DNA of 64,000 bases from JAEXOD01 sp964652025 (GCA_964652025.1 CAZYZX010000006.1:124001-188000), one strand, 5' to 3'; numbered from the stretch's first letter, positions 39,000-50,890 are shown. The notes: generated by a model not told the origin, from the sequence alone. Made by a program: numbers and translations.

Positions 39000-39141
39000 A
39001 TTTTTTTGATTTTAAAGAAAAATATGTTATTTTAATCAGAGTAAAAAAAACTTTTTAGACCCTAAAGTATTATTTAAAATTTGTAAGTTAATAAAATAAA
39101 AAAACTTTAAGCTGAACAATCATTAATTTTTTATATTATAT

Positions 39142-39564
39142 ATGTTTACAGAATTTAGCAAAATATTTGCCTACATTGCACTATCGGCAGCATTTGTAAT
39201 AATAGCATTATTATTTGCAAAATTAATAAGACCACACCGCCCAACAAACGAAAAATTAACGACATATGAATGTGGAGAAAATCCAGAAGGAATAAGTTGG
39301 ATAAAGTTTAACATTAGGTTTTACGTAATAGCATTGATATTTTTAATATTTGACGTAGAGGTCGTTTTATTATTTCCTTGGGCATTAGCTTATAAAGAGT
39401 ATGGAATATTTGGGTTTTTAGTAGGAATAATATTTTTAGTTATTTTAGGTTTGGGTATAGTATACGAGTGGAAAAAGGGCGATTTAGAGTGGGATAGACC
39501 AGAGGTTAAACCACCATTTTTAGAAGATTTAAAAAATTATACACAAAAAAGAATAAACAAATAG
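39142..39564 (+). CDS. nuoA: NADH-quinone oxidoreductase subunit A
   Basis: A 140-residue protein with three transmembrane helices. The family motif TYECGENPEG lies in the first loop, and FLIFDVEVVLLFPWA in the second helix holds the conserved acidic residues. It is the first gene of the nuo operon; a 142-base AT-rich interval upstream should hold the promoter. It helps form the quinone-channel end of the membrane arm of complex I. Confidence 0.95.
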   Translation: MFTEFSKIFAYIALSAAFVIIALLFAKLIRPHRPTNEKLTTYECGENPEGISWIKFNIRFYVIALIFLIFDVEVVLLFPWALAYKEYGIFGFLVGIIFLVILGLGIVYEWKKGDLEWDRPEVKPPFLEDLKNYTQKRINK

Positions 39565-39577
39565 AAGAAAGCCGACT

Positions 39578-40066
39578 ATGGGATTATTGGATCGCGAATT
39601 TTTAGACGATAATATAATAGTAACTAGAACAGAAGATTTATTAAATTGGGCTAGGTTATCGTCTTTATGGCAATTGGGTTTTGGTTTAGCATGTTGTGCA
39701 ATAGAAATGATGGCAACAAGTGCATCACATTACGATTTTGACCGTTTTGGAGTAATCCCTCGAGCTTCTCCCAGACAGGCTGATATAATTATTATATCGG
39801 GTACTGTAACACTTAAAATGGCTTTAAGAATAAAAAGATTATATGAGCAAATGCCAGACCCTAAATATATTATAAGCATGGGAAGCTGTGCAACAAGTGG
39901 TGGACCGTATTGGGAACATGGTTATCATGTGCTTAAGGGGATTGATAGAGTAATTCCTGTTGATGTTTACGTTCCTGGTTGCCCACCTAGGCCAGAAGCA
40001 CTTTTAGAAGGTTTATTAAAACTTCAAGAAAAAATTAGGACTGAAACTTTAAGGAAAAAAGCCTAA
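39578..40066 (+). CDS. nuoB: NADH-quinone oxidoreductase subunit B (cluster N2)
   Basis: A 162-residue subunit carrying the terminal iron-sulfur cluster N2, with ligands in LACCAIEMM (tandem Cys), MGSCATSGGPY and PGCPPRPEALLEG. It hands electrons to quinone at the interface with NuoD. The RBS is AGAAAG-like; it shares a base with nuoC (TAATG overlap), suggesting coupled translation. Confidence 0.96.
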   Translation: MGLLDREFLDDNIIVTRTEDLLNWARLSSLWQLGFGLACCAIEMMATSASHYDFDRFGVIPRASPRQADIIIISGTVTLKMALRIKRLYEQMPDPKYIISMGSCATSGGPYWEHGYHVLKGIDRVIPVDVYVPGCPPRPEALLEGLLKLQEKIRTETLRKKA

Positions 40067-40593
40067 TGAAAACAATAGAAGAAATTTATAATTTAATTAA
40101 AGAAAATTATCCACATTTTGAGATTGTACTTAATACAGAATTTCCAACAGATAATTATTTGTTAGTAAAATCTGAAAATTTGCCGGAGCTTGCATTATTT
40201 TTGCGCGATAATGAAGAAACATTGTTCGATTCCTTAATGAATTTAAGCGGCGTAGATGATGCAAATGGGGAAAAGATTAAAGAAGAAGATGGAAGCGAAA
40301 CTATAAAAGGTGGAACGTTATCTGTTTATTATCATTTGTATTCTATAAAATTAAGACATAAATTAACATTAAGAGTAAGTACAAATAGAGAAAATCCGGA
40401 AATAGAATCTGTTAGTTCAATTTGGTTAACGGCAGATTGGCACGAGCGCGAAGCATACGATATGTATGGAATAAAATTTCTAAATCATCCCGATTTAAGA
40501 AGGATTCTAATGCCTTATGATTGGGATGGGTATCCATTAAGAAAAGATTACAAGAACCCTGAATTTTATCAAGGTATGAAGGTACCTTATTAA
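40066..40593 (+). CDS. nuoC: NADH-quinone oxidoreductase subunit C
   Basis: A 175-residue peripheral-arm subunit (30-kDa type). The conserved C-terminal signature is present as WHEREAYDMYGIKF, NHPDLRRILMPYDW and YPLRKDY. It is encoded separately from NuoD, unlike the CD fusion of E. coli. Its start overlaps the nuoB stop by one base, and nuoD follows after 17 bases. Confidence 0.95.
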   Translation: MKTIEEIYNLIKENYPHFEIVLNTEFPTDNYLLVKSENLPELALFLRDNEETLFDSLMNLSGVDDANGEKIKEEDGSETIKGGTLSVYYHLYSIKLRHKLTLRVSTNRENPEIESVSSIWLTADWHEREAYDMYGIKFLNHPDLRRILMPYDWDGYPLRKDYKNPEFYQGMKVPY

Positions 40594-40610
40594 TTATAGT
40601 TGAAAAGATT

Positions 40611-42799
<2,189 letters not shown>

Positions 42800-42800
42800 T

Positions 42801-43337
42801 ATGAAAAAATATTTATTAGATACATATACCGCATTAAAGACGGTTTTAATTGGAATGAAAATAACATTCCGACATTTATTTATACCAGCAGTAACAATTC
42901 AGTATCCAGATGAAAAGCCCGCATTGCCGGAAAGAGCGCGTAATAGGCTTTATGTTAACATGGATGATTGCATTGGATGCGATCAGTGTGCACGCGCTTG
43001 TCCTGTAAGTTGCATTACAATAGAAACGGTAAAAGCATTACCAACAGAAAACTTAGGAACAACATCACAGGGTAAAAAGAAGCTTTTATGGGTTACTAAG
43101 TTTGATATAGATATTTCAAAATGTTGTTTCTGCTCGCTATGTGTTTATCCTTGTCCAACAGAGTGTATTAAGATGACCGATGTTTATGAATATAGTGAAT
43201 ACGATAGAACAAATTTAATATATAATTTTTCTACACTAACAGCAGAAGAAGCTGCTGAAAAGAAAGCAAATTTTGAAAAAATGCAAGCAGAAAAAGCTGC
43301 TGCAAAAGTAGTTAAACCAACTGAAAACAAGGAATAA
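42801..43337 (+). CDS. nuoI: NADH-quinone oxidoreductase subunit I
   Basis: A 178-residue protein with two [4Fe-4S] motifs, CIGCDQCARACP and CCFCSLCVYPCP (each CxxCxxCxxxCP), carrying clusters N6a and N6b to N2. The insertion between them and the Ala/Glu/Lys-rich C-terminal tail (about 25 residues) are longer than in E. coli. With no nuoE, F or G in this operon, NuoI is the most outward Fe-S subunit encoded here. Confidence 0.95.
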   Translation: MKKYLLDTYTALKTVLIGMKITFRHLFIPAVTIQYPDEKPALPERARNRLYVNMDDCIGCDQCARACPVSCITIETVKALPTENLGTTSQGKKKLLWVTKFDIDISKCCFCSLCVYPCPTECIKMTDVYEYSEYDRTNLIYNFSTLTAEEAAEKKANFEKMQAEKAAAKVVKPTENKE

Positions 43338-43348
43338 TTTTAATTATT

Positions 43349-43861
43349 ATGAATTTATTTAACATCTTTTTTTATTTGTTTGCTGCAATAACTGTTGTTT
43401 CCGCAATTTTTGTGGTATCTGTTAAAAATGTAGTGCACTCCGCATTTTATTTATTGTTTACATTTTTTGGCGTTGCAGGTATTTATGTATTACTTGGTGC
43501 GGATTTTTTAGCGGTAACACAGGTGATGGTTTACATAGGAGGTATTTTAATACTTTTGTTATTTGGTGTTATGCTAACTAATAAAATAACAAATGTGGAA
43601 ATTAAATCTGGCACTGTAAATATATTACCAGCAATTGCAGTAGTTGGAGTTTTATTAGGTGCATTAGTAGCTGTTGTATTGAACACAAATTGGAAAGAGG
43701 GAGCTAAATCAGTTCCGCAAACAACGGTATTTTCTTTAGGGGAAATACTAATAAAAGATTATGTGTTAATATTTGAATTGTTAGCAATTCTTTTATTAGT
43801 TGCATTAATTGGCGCTACTTCTATTGCAAGAACGAACAATACAAAACAGGAGGAAGCGTAA
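43349..43861 (+). CDS. nuoJ: NADH-quinone oxidoreductase subunit J
   Basis: A 170-residue hydrophobic subunit with five transmembrane helices. The conserved stretch AVTQVMVYIGGILILLLFGVML in helix 3 contains the pi-bulge region of NuoJ. The nuoK start lies just after the stop codon. Part of the membrane arm near the quinone site. Confidence 0.93.
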   Translation: MNLFNIFFYLFAAITVVSAIFVVSVKNVVHSAFYLLFTFFGVAGIYVLLGADFLAVTQVMVYIGGILILLLFGVMLTNKITNVEIKSGTVNILPAIAVVGVLLGALVAVVLNTNWKEGAKSVPQTTVFSLGEILIKDYVLIFELLAILLLVALIGATSIARTNNTKQEEA

Positions 43862-43862
43862 T

Positions 43863-44174
43863 ATGGCAAATGTAGGATTAGACCATTTTTTAATTGTAGC
43901 AGCCATTTTATTTTCTTTAGGTTTATATGCAGTTGTTACAAGAAAGAATGCTATTATGGTATTAATGGGAGTTGAATTAATACTTAATGCTGCAAATATT
44001 AATTTTGTTGCTTTTTCTAAATATGGTATTGGTGGTTTAAGTGGGCAAGTGGCAGCACTTTTTATAATAGTTTTAGCAGCAGCAGAAGCTACAGTTGCTC
44101 TTGCAATTGTACTAAATATATATAAATTATTTACAAATGTAAATGTAGACGAAATTGACAAACTAAAAGAATAA
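43863..44174 (+). CDS. nuoK: NADH-quinone oxidoreductase subunit K
   Basis: A 103-residue subunit with three transmembrane helices and the conserved membrane glutamates in MGVELILNAANINFVAF and AAAEATVALAIVL. I chose the ATG at 43863 because GGAGG lies 8 bases upstream and the length then matches the family (about 100). An in-frame start at 43809 would overlap nuoJ by 53 bases and add 18 polar residues. nuoL follows 5 bases after the stop. Confidence 0.95.
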   Translation: MANVGLDHFLIVAAILFSLGLYAVVTRKNAIMVLMGVELILNAANINFVAFSKYGIGGLSGQVAALFIIVLAAAEATVALAIVLNIYKLFTNVNVDEIDKLKE

Positions 44175-44179
44175 AAAAT

Positions 44180-46258
44180 ATGTCGGAATCTTTTATAGTT
44201 TTATTAGCTTTAATTACATTGTTTTTACCTTTATTAGGTTTTACAAAAGTTATATTATTAGGTAAAAAATTTCCAAAAATTTATTATTTGGAACTGTTTT
44301 TAATTACGGTTTCCTTTATTTTATCAATAGTTATAGCTTATACAAAATTAGCCTTTTTTGTTAATAAAGATATTGTTGCCAGCTTTAATTGGATGAATAT
44401 TGGCTTTATTGGCAAAGGTGCAAATCAATTTGTAGAGTTAGGTATTAAAATAGATAATTTAGCTGCTATTATGTTAATAGTAGTTAATTTAATAAGTATG
44501 TTAGTGCATTATTACTCTGTAGAATATATGCACGGCGATAAAAAATATACCAGATATTTTGCTTATTTGGGTATATTTACTTTTTCTATGTTGGGTATAG
44601 TATTAACCCATAACTTTTTAATGATGTATATATTTTGGGAATTAGTAGGTTTATCATCATATTTATTAATAGGTTTTTGGTTCGAAAAGGATTCCGCCGC
44701 AGATGCAAGCAAAAAGGCATTTTTAGTAAATCGTGTTGGGGATATCGGAATGTTTTTAGGCATTTTGATATTATTTTTCACATACCACACATTTACGTTC
44801 GATACAATTTATAGTGAAATATCCAAAGGAGTTATTCCATTTAATAGTGGATTTTGGTTAACTGTAACAGGAATACTTTTATTTATGGGTGCAGTTGGTA
44901 AAAGTGCGCAATTTCCGTTACACGTTTGGTTACCAGATGCTATGGAAGGTCCTACACCAGTTAGTGCATTAATACACGCCGCAACAATGGTTGCAGCCGG
45001 TGTTTATTTGGTTGCAAGAATTTTTGTAATGTTAACCGCTGATGCAATGTTAGTTATAGCTGTAGTTGGTGCATTTACATCGTTTTTAGCTGCAACTATT
45101 GCATTAACACAAAATGATATTAAAAAAGTATTAGCATACTCTACAGTAAGTCAATTAGGATATATGGTTATGGCTATGGGAGTAGGCGCTTATGCATTTG
45201 CGTTTTTCCATTTAGTTACTCATGCTTTTTTTAAGGCTTGTTTATTTTTGGGTAGTGGTTCTGTAATACATGCAATGCATCACGAGCAAGATATACAAAA
45301 AATGGGTGGATTGCGTAAAAAGATGCCCGTTACATATTACACATTTTTAATTTCAACTCTTGCAATTAGTGGTATTCCGTTAACATCTGGATTTTTAAGT
45401 AAAGACGGTATACTGGCAGGAACTTGGGCTTTTGGTAATCTAACCGGACATTGGTTAATTCCAATTGCTGGTTTTGGCGTTGCAATGTTAACAGCATTTT
45501 ATATGTTTAGGCTAGTTATTTTAACTTTCCATGGTGAACCAAGAGATCATCACAAATATGAACATGCTCACGAATCACCAAAATTAATGATTGTTCCATT
45601 AATTATATTAGCTGGTTTATCAATATTTATTTGGTATACACCAAATCCGATTGGTGCAGACCAAGGTTGGTTTTTATCAAAGTGGGTAAAAACTCCAGCA
45701 ACAGTAACACCAGAAGCAACTCGTTTTGAATTTATGAAAGCTACAGAACACGTTGGCAATTCAAGCCACAGTTTAGTGCATAGTGAAATGTACACAGAAG
45801 CAATGCACCACGCACATTATCCTGCAATGTTTTTATCATTATTTGTTGCTGGTATAGGAATATTATTTGCATTTTTATTTTATCAATGGAAAAAATTGGA
45901 TGCTGATAAATTAGCTAATAACATTAAACCACTTTATTTATTTAGTTTGAATAAATGGTATATAGACGAGCTTTATAATGGTGTTATTGTAAAAGGGCTT
46001 TTATTATTTAGTAATGGCATGGCGTGGTTTGATGCTAAAATAATAGATGGAATTGTTAATGGTTCGGCTACAATAACAAGATGGTTATCATCTGCAAGCA
46101 AATTTTTTGATACCTACGTTGTTGATGGATTAGTAAATTTTACAGCCTTGCTTAGTGGATTAATTGGGTTATTTATTCGTAAAGCTCAAACAGGTAAGGT
46201 TCAAACATATATTGTAATTGTTGTTTTTTCGCTAATAGTATTATTATTAATTTTATAA
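44180..46258 (+). CDS. nuoL: NADH-quinone oxidoreductase subunit L
   Basis: A 692-residue Mrp-antiporter-like proton pump at the distal end of the membrane arm, with about 16 transmembrane helices. It has MYIFWELVGLSSYLLIGFW (conserved Glu), GKSAQFPLHVWLPDAMEGPTPVSALIHAATMV, and the C-terminal lateral helix region with a His-rich insertion (about 475-545, many His residues). The last helix closes the chain. nuoM starts 39 bases later. Confidence 0.95.
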   Translation: MSESFIVLLALITLFLPLLGFTKVILLGKKFPKIYYLELFLITVSFILSIVIAYTKLAFFVNKDIVASFNWMNIGFIGKGANQFVELGIKIDNLAAIMLIVVNLISMLVHYYSVEYMHGDKKYTRYFAYLGIFTFSMLGIVLTHNFLMMYIFWELVGLSSYLLIGFWFEKDSAADASKKAFLVNRVGDIGMFLGILILFFTYHTFTFDTIYSEISKGVIPFNSGFWLTVTGILLFMGAVGKSAQFPLHVWLPDAMEGPTPVSALIHAATMVAAGVYLVARIFVMLTADAMLVIAVVGAFTSFLAATIALTQNDIKKVLAYSTVSQLGYMVMAMGVGAYAFAFFHLVTHAFFKACLFLGSGSVIHAMHHEQDIQKMGGLRKKMPVTYYTFLISTLAISGIPLTSGFLSKDGILAGTWAFGNLTGHWLIPIAGFGVAMLTAFYMFRLVILTFHGEPRDHHKYEHAHESPKLMIVPLIILAGLSIFIWYTPNPIGADQGWFLSKWVKTPATVTPEATRFEFMKATEHVGNSSHSLVHSEMYTEAMHHAHYPAMFLSLFVAGIGILFAFLFYQWKKLDADKLANNIKPLYLFSLNKWYIDELYNGVIVKGLLLFSNGMAWFDAKIIDGIVNGSATITRWLSSASKFFDTYVVDGLVNFTALLSGLIGLFIRKAQTGKVQTYIVIVVFSLIVLLLIL

Positions 46259-46297
46259 AATGTTTTGTTAATTAATTAAAATAGGCATAAAATAATT

Positions 46298-47878
46298 ATG
46301 GAAGGATTTCCGATTTTAACACTTATTACATTTCTTCCCGTTCTTGGGATGCTATTTATTTTAATGATACCTAAAGAGTCTAAAACTCAAATAAAGGTTG
46401 TATCTTTAGTAATGGTAGCATTGCAATTAATACTTTCTTTTATTATGCTATCAAAGTTTAATTACAATGCCGCAGGAATTAATGACCTTAAGAGTTTTCA
46501 ATTTGTAGAAAAGTTTAAATGGATTGAAATATCGGGCGTTAGTTGGCTTGGTAAAGTAAAAGTAGATTACTTTTTAGGTGTAGATGGTTTAAGTATGCCC
46601 ATGGTATTACTTACCGCAATTGTGTCTTTTATAGCTTTAATCTCGTCCTGGAAAATAGATAAAAACGTTAAGGGCTATTTTGCATTATTCCTTTTATTAG
46701 ATACCGGAATGATGGGTGTATTTGTTGCATTGGATTTCTTCCTTTTCTATATCTTTTGGGAATTAATGCTTCTTCCAATGTACTTTTTAATTGGTATTTG
46801 GGGAGGTCCAAGAAAAGAATATGCAGCAATAAAATTCTTTATTTACACTTTGCTTGGTAGTGTATTTATTCTTTTAGTGATGATAGGATTATATTTTAGC
46901 ACTACAGAAGTACTACCCGATGGTACAAAGATATTTACGTTTAACTTAATAAATATGATGGATAAAGCAAATTATACTGCTAATGGAATTTTATCCCCAT
47001 TAAATCCACATAATTTAAGATTTATAGCATATGTTGCTTTATTTGCAGGTTTTGCGATAAAAATACCAATGTTTCCATTCCACACTTGGTTGCCCGATGC
47101 ACACGTAGAAGCTCCTACACCAATAAGCGTTATATTAGCAGGCGTTCTATTAAAAATGGGTACTTATGGTATTTTAAGGATAAGTTATCCTATATTTCCA
47201 GAAATAACAAAACAATTAATGTGGTATATAGCATTATTTGGTGCAATTAATATAATATATGGTGCATTATGTGCAATGGCGCAAAAAGACTTTAAGAAAC
47301 TTATCGCTTATTCTTCTGTTTCTCACATGGGGTATGTTTTATTAGGTATGGCATCACTTTCATCAGTTGGTATTTCTGGTGCAGTATTCCAGATGTTTAA
47401 CCATGGTACAATTACGGCAATGTTATTCCTTATTGTTGGTGTTATTTATGATAGAGCACACACAAGAGGTATTTACGATTTTGGCGGACTTGCAACACAA
47501 TTACCAGTATATACGGGCTTTGTAACAGTAGCATTTTTTGCTGCAATAGGTTTACCAGGTATGAGTGGTTTTATTAGTGAAGCATTTGTATTTATTGGTG
47601 CTTTTGGTGTTGGTACAACAAGGATATTAGGTATTATTTCTACTCTTGGTATTGTATTAGGTGCTGGTTATATGCTTTGGACTTTGCAAAGAATATTTTT
47701 TGGAAAACTAAACGAAAAATGGGCAGATTTAACGGATTTAGATGCAAGAGAATATATTATGTTAATTCCTTTGGCAATTATTATTATTTTCTTGGGTGTT
47801 TATCCATCTGCAATGTTAAATATTATGAATACATCCGTAAACGTTCTAACTAAGTTAGTTAACGGTGTTCAATTTTAA
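46298..47878 (+). CDS. nuoM: NADH-quinone oxidoreductase subunit M
   Basis: A 526-residue antiporter-like subunit. It contains DFFLFYIFWELMLLPMYFLIG with the key Glu, KIPMFPFHTWLPDAHVEAPTPISVILAGVLLKMG, and AYSSVSHMGYVLLGM. About 14 transmembrane helices are expected. It begins 39 bases after nuoL and is followed 28 bases later by nuoN. Confidence 0.95.
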   Translation: MEGFPILTLITFLPVLGMLFILMIPKESKTQIKVVSLVMVALQLILSFIMLSKFNYNAAGINDLKSFQFVEKFKWIEISGVSWLGKVKVDYFLGVDGLSMPMVLLTAIVSFIALISSWKIDKNVKGYFALFLLLDTGMMGVFVALDFFLFYIFWELMLLPMYFLIGIWGGPRKEYAAIKFFIYTLLGSVFILLVMIGLYFSTTEVLPDGTKIFTFNLINMMDKANYTANGILSPLNPHNLRFIAYVALFAGFAIKIPMFPFHTWLPDAHVEAPTPISVILAGVLLKMGTYGILRISYPIFPEITKQLMWYIALFGAINIIYGALCAMAQKDFKKLIAYSSVSHMGYVLLGMASLSSVGISGAVFQMFNHGTITAMLFLIVGVIYDRAHTRGIYDFGGLATQLPVYTGFVTVAFFAAIGLPGMSGFISEAFVFIGAFGVGTTRILGIISTLGIVLGAGYMLWTLQRIFFGKLNEKWADLTDLDAREYIMLIPLAIIIIFLGVYPSAMLNIMNTSVNVLTKLVNGVQF

Positions 47879-47906
47879 TTATAAGATTATTAACTATTAA
47901 AATATT

Positions 47907-49412
47907 ATGGAAATAAATAGTTTTTTAGTATCGTTAGAGTATATTAAACCGGAATTGATTATCTCGATTCTGTTTTTTGTGGTTATTTTATTCGATTTGT
48001 TTTATTCTGATAATGTAATTATACCCTATGTTTCTTTAATTGGTGTATTAATTAGCTTAGCTTATGTTGTTACATATTTTCATGTAAAAGAACCAGCGTT
48101 TTTTATCAGTAGCAAATCTCCTTTACTTGGTATAGACCCTATTGGTGCCTTTTTCAAAATAGTAATTTTGCTTTCTACTTTGTTTGTATTGATATTTACT
48201 ATCTTATCTGATGAAGTTGAAAAACTTAAAGTTAGGAAAGGGGAATTTTATACTCTTGTTATTGGAATGACACTTGGCATGATGTTTTTGGTATCTGCTG
48301 TTGATTTTATAATGATATTTGTTGCAGTGGAATTAATGTCGTTAGCATCTTATGCACTGGCTGGATTTATAAGATTACGCGATAGAAGTGGTGAAGCAGG
48401 ATTAAAATATGTAATTTATGGCTCTGTATCATCCGGAATAATGCTTTTTGGTATTTCTTTACTTTATGGTATAACAGGAAGTACTAATTTAATTGAGATA
48501 AATAATCACCTTGCAATTAATACAAACGAACTAAATTATCTAACACTTGCATTATCTTTAATAATGATTTTTGTTGGTATAGGATTTAAGATATCTGCTG
48601 TTCCATTCCATTTTTGGACACCAGATGTTTACGAAGGAGCACCTATTACAATTACATCTTATTTATCTGTTGCAAGCAAAGCAGCAGGATTTATGTTTTT
48701 AATTCGTTTTATATTCACAGGTTTTGTTAATGGTACTATAAAGATTGGATATTGGAATGTTTTACCAGTTTTTGATTGGCAAACATTTTTAATTATTATT
48801 GGTATTTCTACGATGACTGTGGGTAATTTTTCTGCACTATGGCAAGATAATTTAAAACGAATGTTGGCTTACTCTAGCATAGCACATGCGGGTTACATGT
48901 TAACTGGTATAGCAGTTTTATCAAATCAAGGTTTGCTTGCTGTAATGATTTACCTATTTGTGTATATGTTTATGAATTTAGGCGCATTTTTAGTAGTTAT
49001 GCTGTTTGCAGATAAGTTAAAATCTGAAAATATTGATGATTTTAAGGGAGTTGGACACACATCTCCATTTTTAGCATTTGCATTATCAATATTTTTAATT
49101 GCACTTACAGGGTTGCCACCAACAGCAGGTTTTATTACAAAACTTTATCTATTTTTTGCTTTAATTGATGCAAAATTAATTTTTGTAGCTTTTATAGCGT
49201 TACTAAATACGGTTGTATCTCTATATTATTATATTCGTGTATTAAAGCATATGTATTTATCTAAGCCAAGTGAAAACACACCTAAGGTTATCATGCCATT
49301 TTCGGTTAATTTACTTTTAGTTATTTTAATGTTCCCAGTGCTTTTATTTGGTATCTATTTCACACCTCTCTTAAATTTTGCAAAAGCATGCTTTTCGTTT
49401 ATCGGCAATTAA
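47907..49412 (+). CDS. nuoN: NADH-quinone oxidoreductase subunit N
   Basis: A 501-residue antiporter-like subunit and last gene of the operon. It has MIFVAVELMSLASYALAGF, KISAVPFHFWTPDVYEGAPITITSYLSVASKAAGF, and MLAYSSIAHAGYMLTGI, all typical of NuoN. Its final codons form the left arm of the operon's terminator hairpin, so the end of the gene and the termination signal overlap. Confidence 0.95.
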   Translation: MEINSFLVSLEYIKPELIISILFFVVILFDLFYSDNVIIPYVSLIGVLISLAYVVTYFHVKEPAFFISSKSPLLGIDPIGAFFKIVILLSTLFVLIFTILSDEVEKLKVRKGEFYTLVIGMTLGMMFLVSAVDFIMIFVAVELMSLASYALAGFIRLRDRSGEAGLKYVIYGSVSSGIMLFGISLLYGITGSTNLIEINNHLAINTNELNYLTLALSLIMIFVGIGFKISAVPFHFWTPDVYEGAPITITSYLSVASKAAGFMFLIRFIFTGFVNGTIKIGYWNVLPVFDWQTFLIIIGISTMTVGNFSALWQDNLKRMLAYSSIAHAGYMLTGIAVLSNQGLLAVMIYLFVYMFMNLGAFLVVMLFADKLKSENIDDFKGVGHTSPFLAFALSIFLIALTGLPPTAGFITKLYLFFALIDAKLIFVAFIALLNTVVSLYYYIRVLKHMYLSKPSENTPKVIMPFSVNLLLVILMFPVLLFGIYFTPLLNFAKACFSFIGN

Positions 49413-49432
49413 TTTTGCCGATAAACGTTTTT
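49396..49432 (+). terminator. Terminator of the nuo operon, overlapping the end of nuoN
   Basis: CGTTTATCGGCAA (49396-49408) pairs perfectly over 13 bp with TTGCCGATAAACG (49415-49427) around TTAATT, followed by T-rich sequence. The left arm is inside nuoN and the stop codon lies at the loop. Confidence 0.88.
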
Positions 49433-49500
49433 CTTTCCTATATATTTTTTTTTGAATTTTATTTTTTAATTATTTGTTATTCCAAAAAAAAGGAGTTGTT

Positions 49501-49785
49501 ATGGATTATGTAAATGATTTAATGGAAAATAAGTTGGTCTTCTTTAATTTTATGAAAGAGAAATATCCTTTCTTTTATAACTCTAATATATTTTTTAGAG
49601 ATATTCAATATGCTATTAAATATTACTATTTAAGTAGGGGAATTAAAATTACATATCCGCAGGCTGAAGAAATATGTAATAATTTTGTGGAAAAATTGGT
49701 AGCAAATGGAGAATTAACAAAAGTGGACAATAAGTCCTTTAAAGTGAACTTTAAAGCGGAGGTTTCTGTTTTAGAAGAAAACTAA
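49501..49785 (+). CDS. Small hypothetical protein
   Basis: A 94-residue soluble protein of mixed alpha character, rich in aromatic residues (YPFFYNSNIFFRDIQYAIKYYYLSRG) in the first half, with a predicted winged-helix-like end (FVEKLVANGELTKVDNKSFKV). I do not recognise it. The ATG at 49501 has AGGAG 7 bases upstream; an in-frame start at 49474 would lie before this RBS. It is 12 bases before an IscA/ErpA-type gene and probably in its operon, so a link to Fe-S metabolism is conceivable but unproven. Confidence 0.65.
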   Translation: MDYVNDLMENKLVFFNFMKEKYPFFYNSNIFFRDIQYAIKYYYLSRGIKITYPQAEEICNNFVEKLVANGELTKVDNKSFKVNFKAEVSVLEEN

Positions 49786-49797
49786 AAAGGTTCTAAA

Positions 49798-50145
49798 ATG
49801 GAAAACTTAGTAGAAAACGATATAAAAGTAAGTGAAAGGGCAGCCAAAGAAATAAAACAGTTAATGGAAGAAAACTCCATTGATAGTAGTTTTGGTTTAA
49901 GACTAAGCGTAAAAGGGGGCGGTTGCAGCGGGTTAACTTATAAACTTGGTTTTGATGACAAAATAAACGAAATTGATACTGTAATTGAATCGCATGGTGT
50001 TAAATTAATAGTAGATGCTAAAAGTTTATTCTATTTAATGGGTTGTGAATTAGACTATAGTGGTGGATTAAATGGCAAAGGATTTATTTTTAATAATCCT
50101 AATGCCAAAAAAACTTGTGGTTGTGGCGAGTCGTTTGGGGTATAA
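49798..50145 (+). CDS. HesB/IscA-family iron-sulfur cluster assembly protein
   Basis: A 115-residue A-type carrier that accepts and delivers Fe-S clusters. The three conserved cysteines are C43 in KGGGCSGLTY and C107/C109 in the C-terminal CGCGESFGV. Length fits IscA/ErpA. RBS AAAGG. Placement between nuo and a superoxide dismutase gene suits a role in maturing respiratory Fe-S proteins. ErpA, IscA and SufA cannot be told apart here. Confidence 0.93.
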   Translation: MENLVENDIKVSERAAKEIKQLMEENSIDSSFGLRLSVKGGGCSGLTYKLGFDDKINEIDTVIESHGVKLIVDAKSLFYLMGCELDYSGGLNGKGFIFNNPNAKKTCGCGESFGV

Positions 50146-50146
50146 T

Positions 50147-50866
50147 ATGGAAAGAAGAAAATTTTTAACCGTTTTAGGAACTATAGGGCTATTTTCTATA
50201 GTTAACAAAGTAGAAGGAATAACAAATAAAATTAATAAAAATATAGGAAGAAGAACAATGACACAATTTGAACAAGGCAAATTACCTTATGCGTTTAATG
50301 CATTAGAACCATATATTGATGCAATGACAATGGAAATACATTACACAAAACATCATGCTGCTTATACAGCAAACTTTAATAAAGCTATTGAAGGAGCAGA
50401 GTTTGATGGAAAGACTGAATTTGAAATATTTGCAAACGTATCTAAATATCCAGCAGCTGTAAGAAACAATGGTGGCGGATGGTTTAATCACAATTTATTT
50501 TGGCAAATTATGGGACCAAACAAAGGTGGAGTTCCAACAAATGAAGTTGGTAAAGCTATTGACGAGCAATTTGGTTCATTTGATAAATTTAAAGAAGTAT
50601 TTAATAATGCAGCTGCAACAAGATTTGGTAGTGGTTGGGCTTGGTTATTAGTTTCTGATGGAAAATTAGTTGTTACATCTACACCAAACCAAGATAATCC
50701 TTATATGGATGTTGTTGATGTTAAAGGTACTCCAGTATTAGCCCTTGATGTTTGGGAACATGCATATTACTTAAAGTATCAAAACAGACGTCCAGAATAT
50801 ATTAATAATTTTTGGAATGTAGTTAATTGGGATGAAGTAAATAAATTATATTTAAGCGCAAAATAA
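50147..50866 (+). CDS. Fe/Mn superoxide dismutase with possible Tat signal
   Basis: A 239-residue superoxide dismutase. Metal ligands are visible in MEIHYTKHHAAY (first His), NHNLFW (second His), and DVWEHAYYLKY (Asp and His), with the family's NFWNVVNWDEV at the end. It begins MERRKFLTVLGTIGL, a twin-arginine plus hydrophobic stretch resembling a Tat signal, so export is likely. An internal in-frame ATG at 50258 with AGGAAG about 9 bases upstream begins exactly where typical cytosolic SODs start (202 residues). The gene begins one base after the IscA-type gene. A terminator follows. Confidence 0.92.
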   Translation: MERRKFLTVLGTIGLFSIVNKVEGITNKINKNIGRRTMTQFEQGKLPYAFNALEPYIDAMTMEIHYTKHHAAYTANFNKAIEGAEFDGKTEFEIFANVSKYPAAVRNNGGGWFNHNLFWQIMGPNKGGVPTNEVGKAIDEQFGSFDKFKEVFNNAAATRFGSGWAWLLVSDGKLVVTSTPNQDNPYMDVVDVKGTPVLALDVWEHAYYLKYQNRRPEYINNFWNVVNWDEVNKLYLSAK

Positions 50867-50890
50867 AGAATAACTAACACCTTAATTTAC

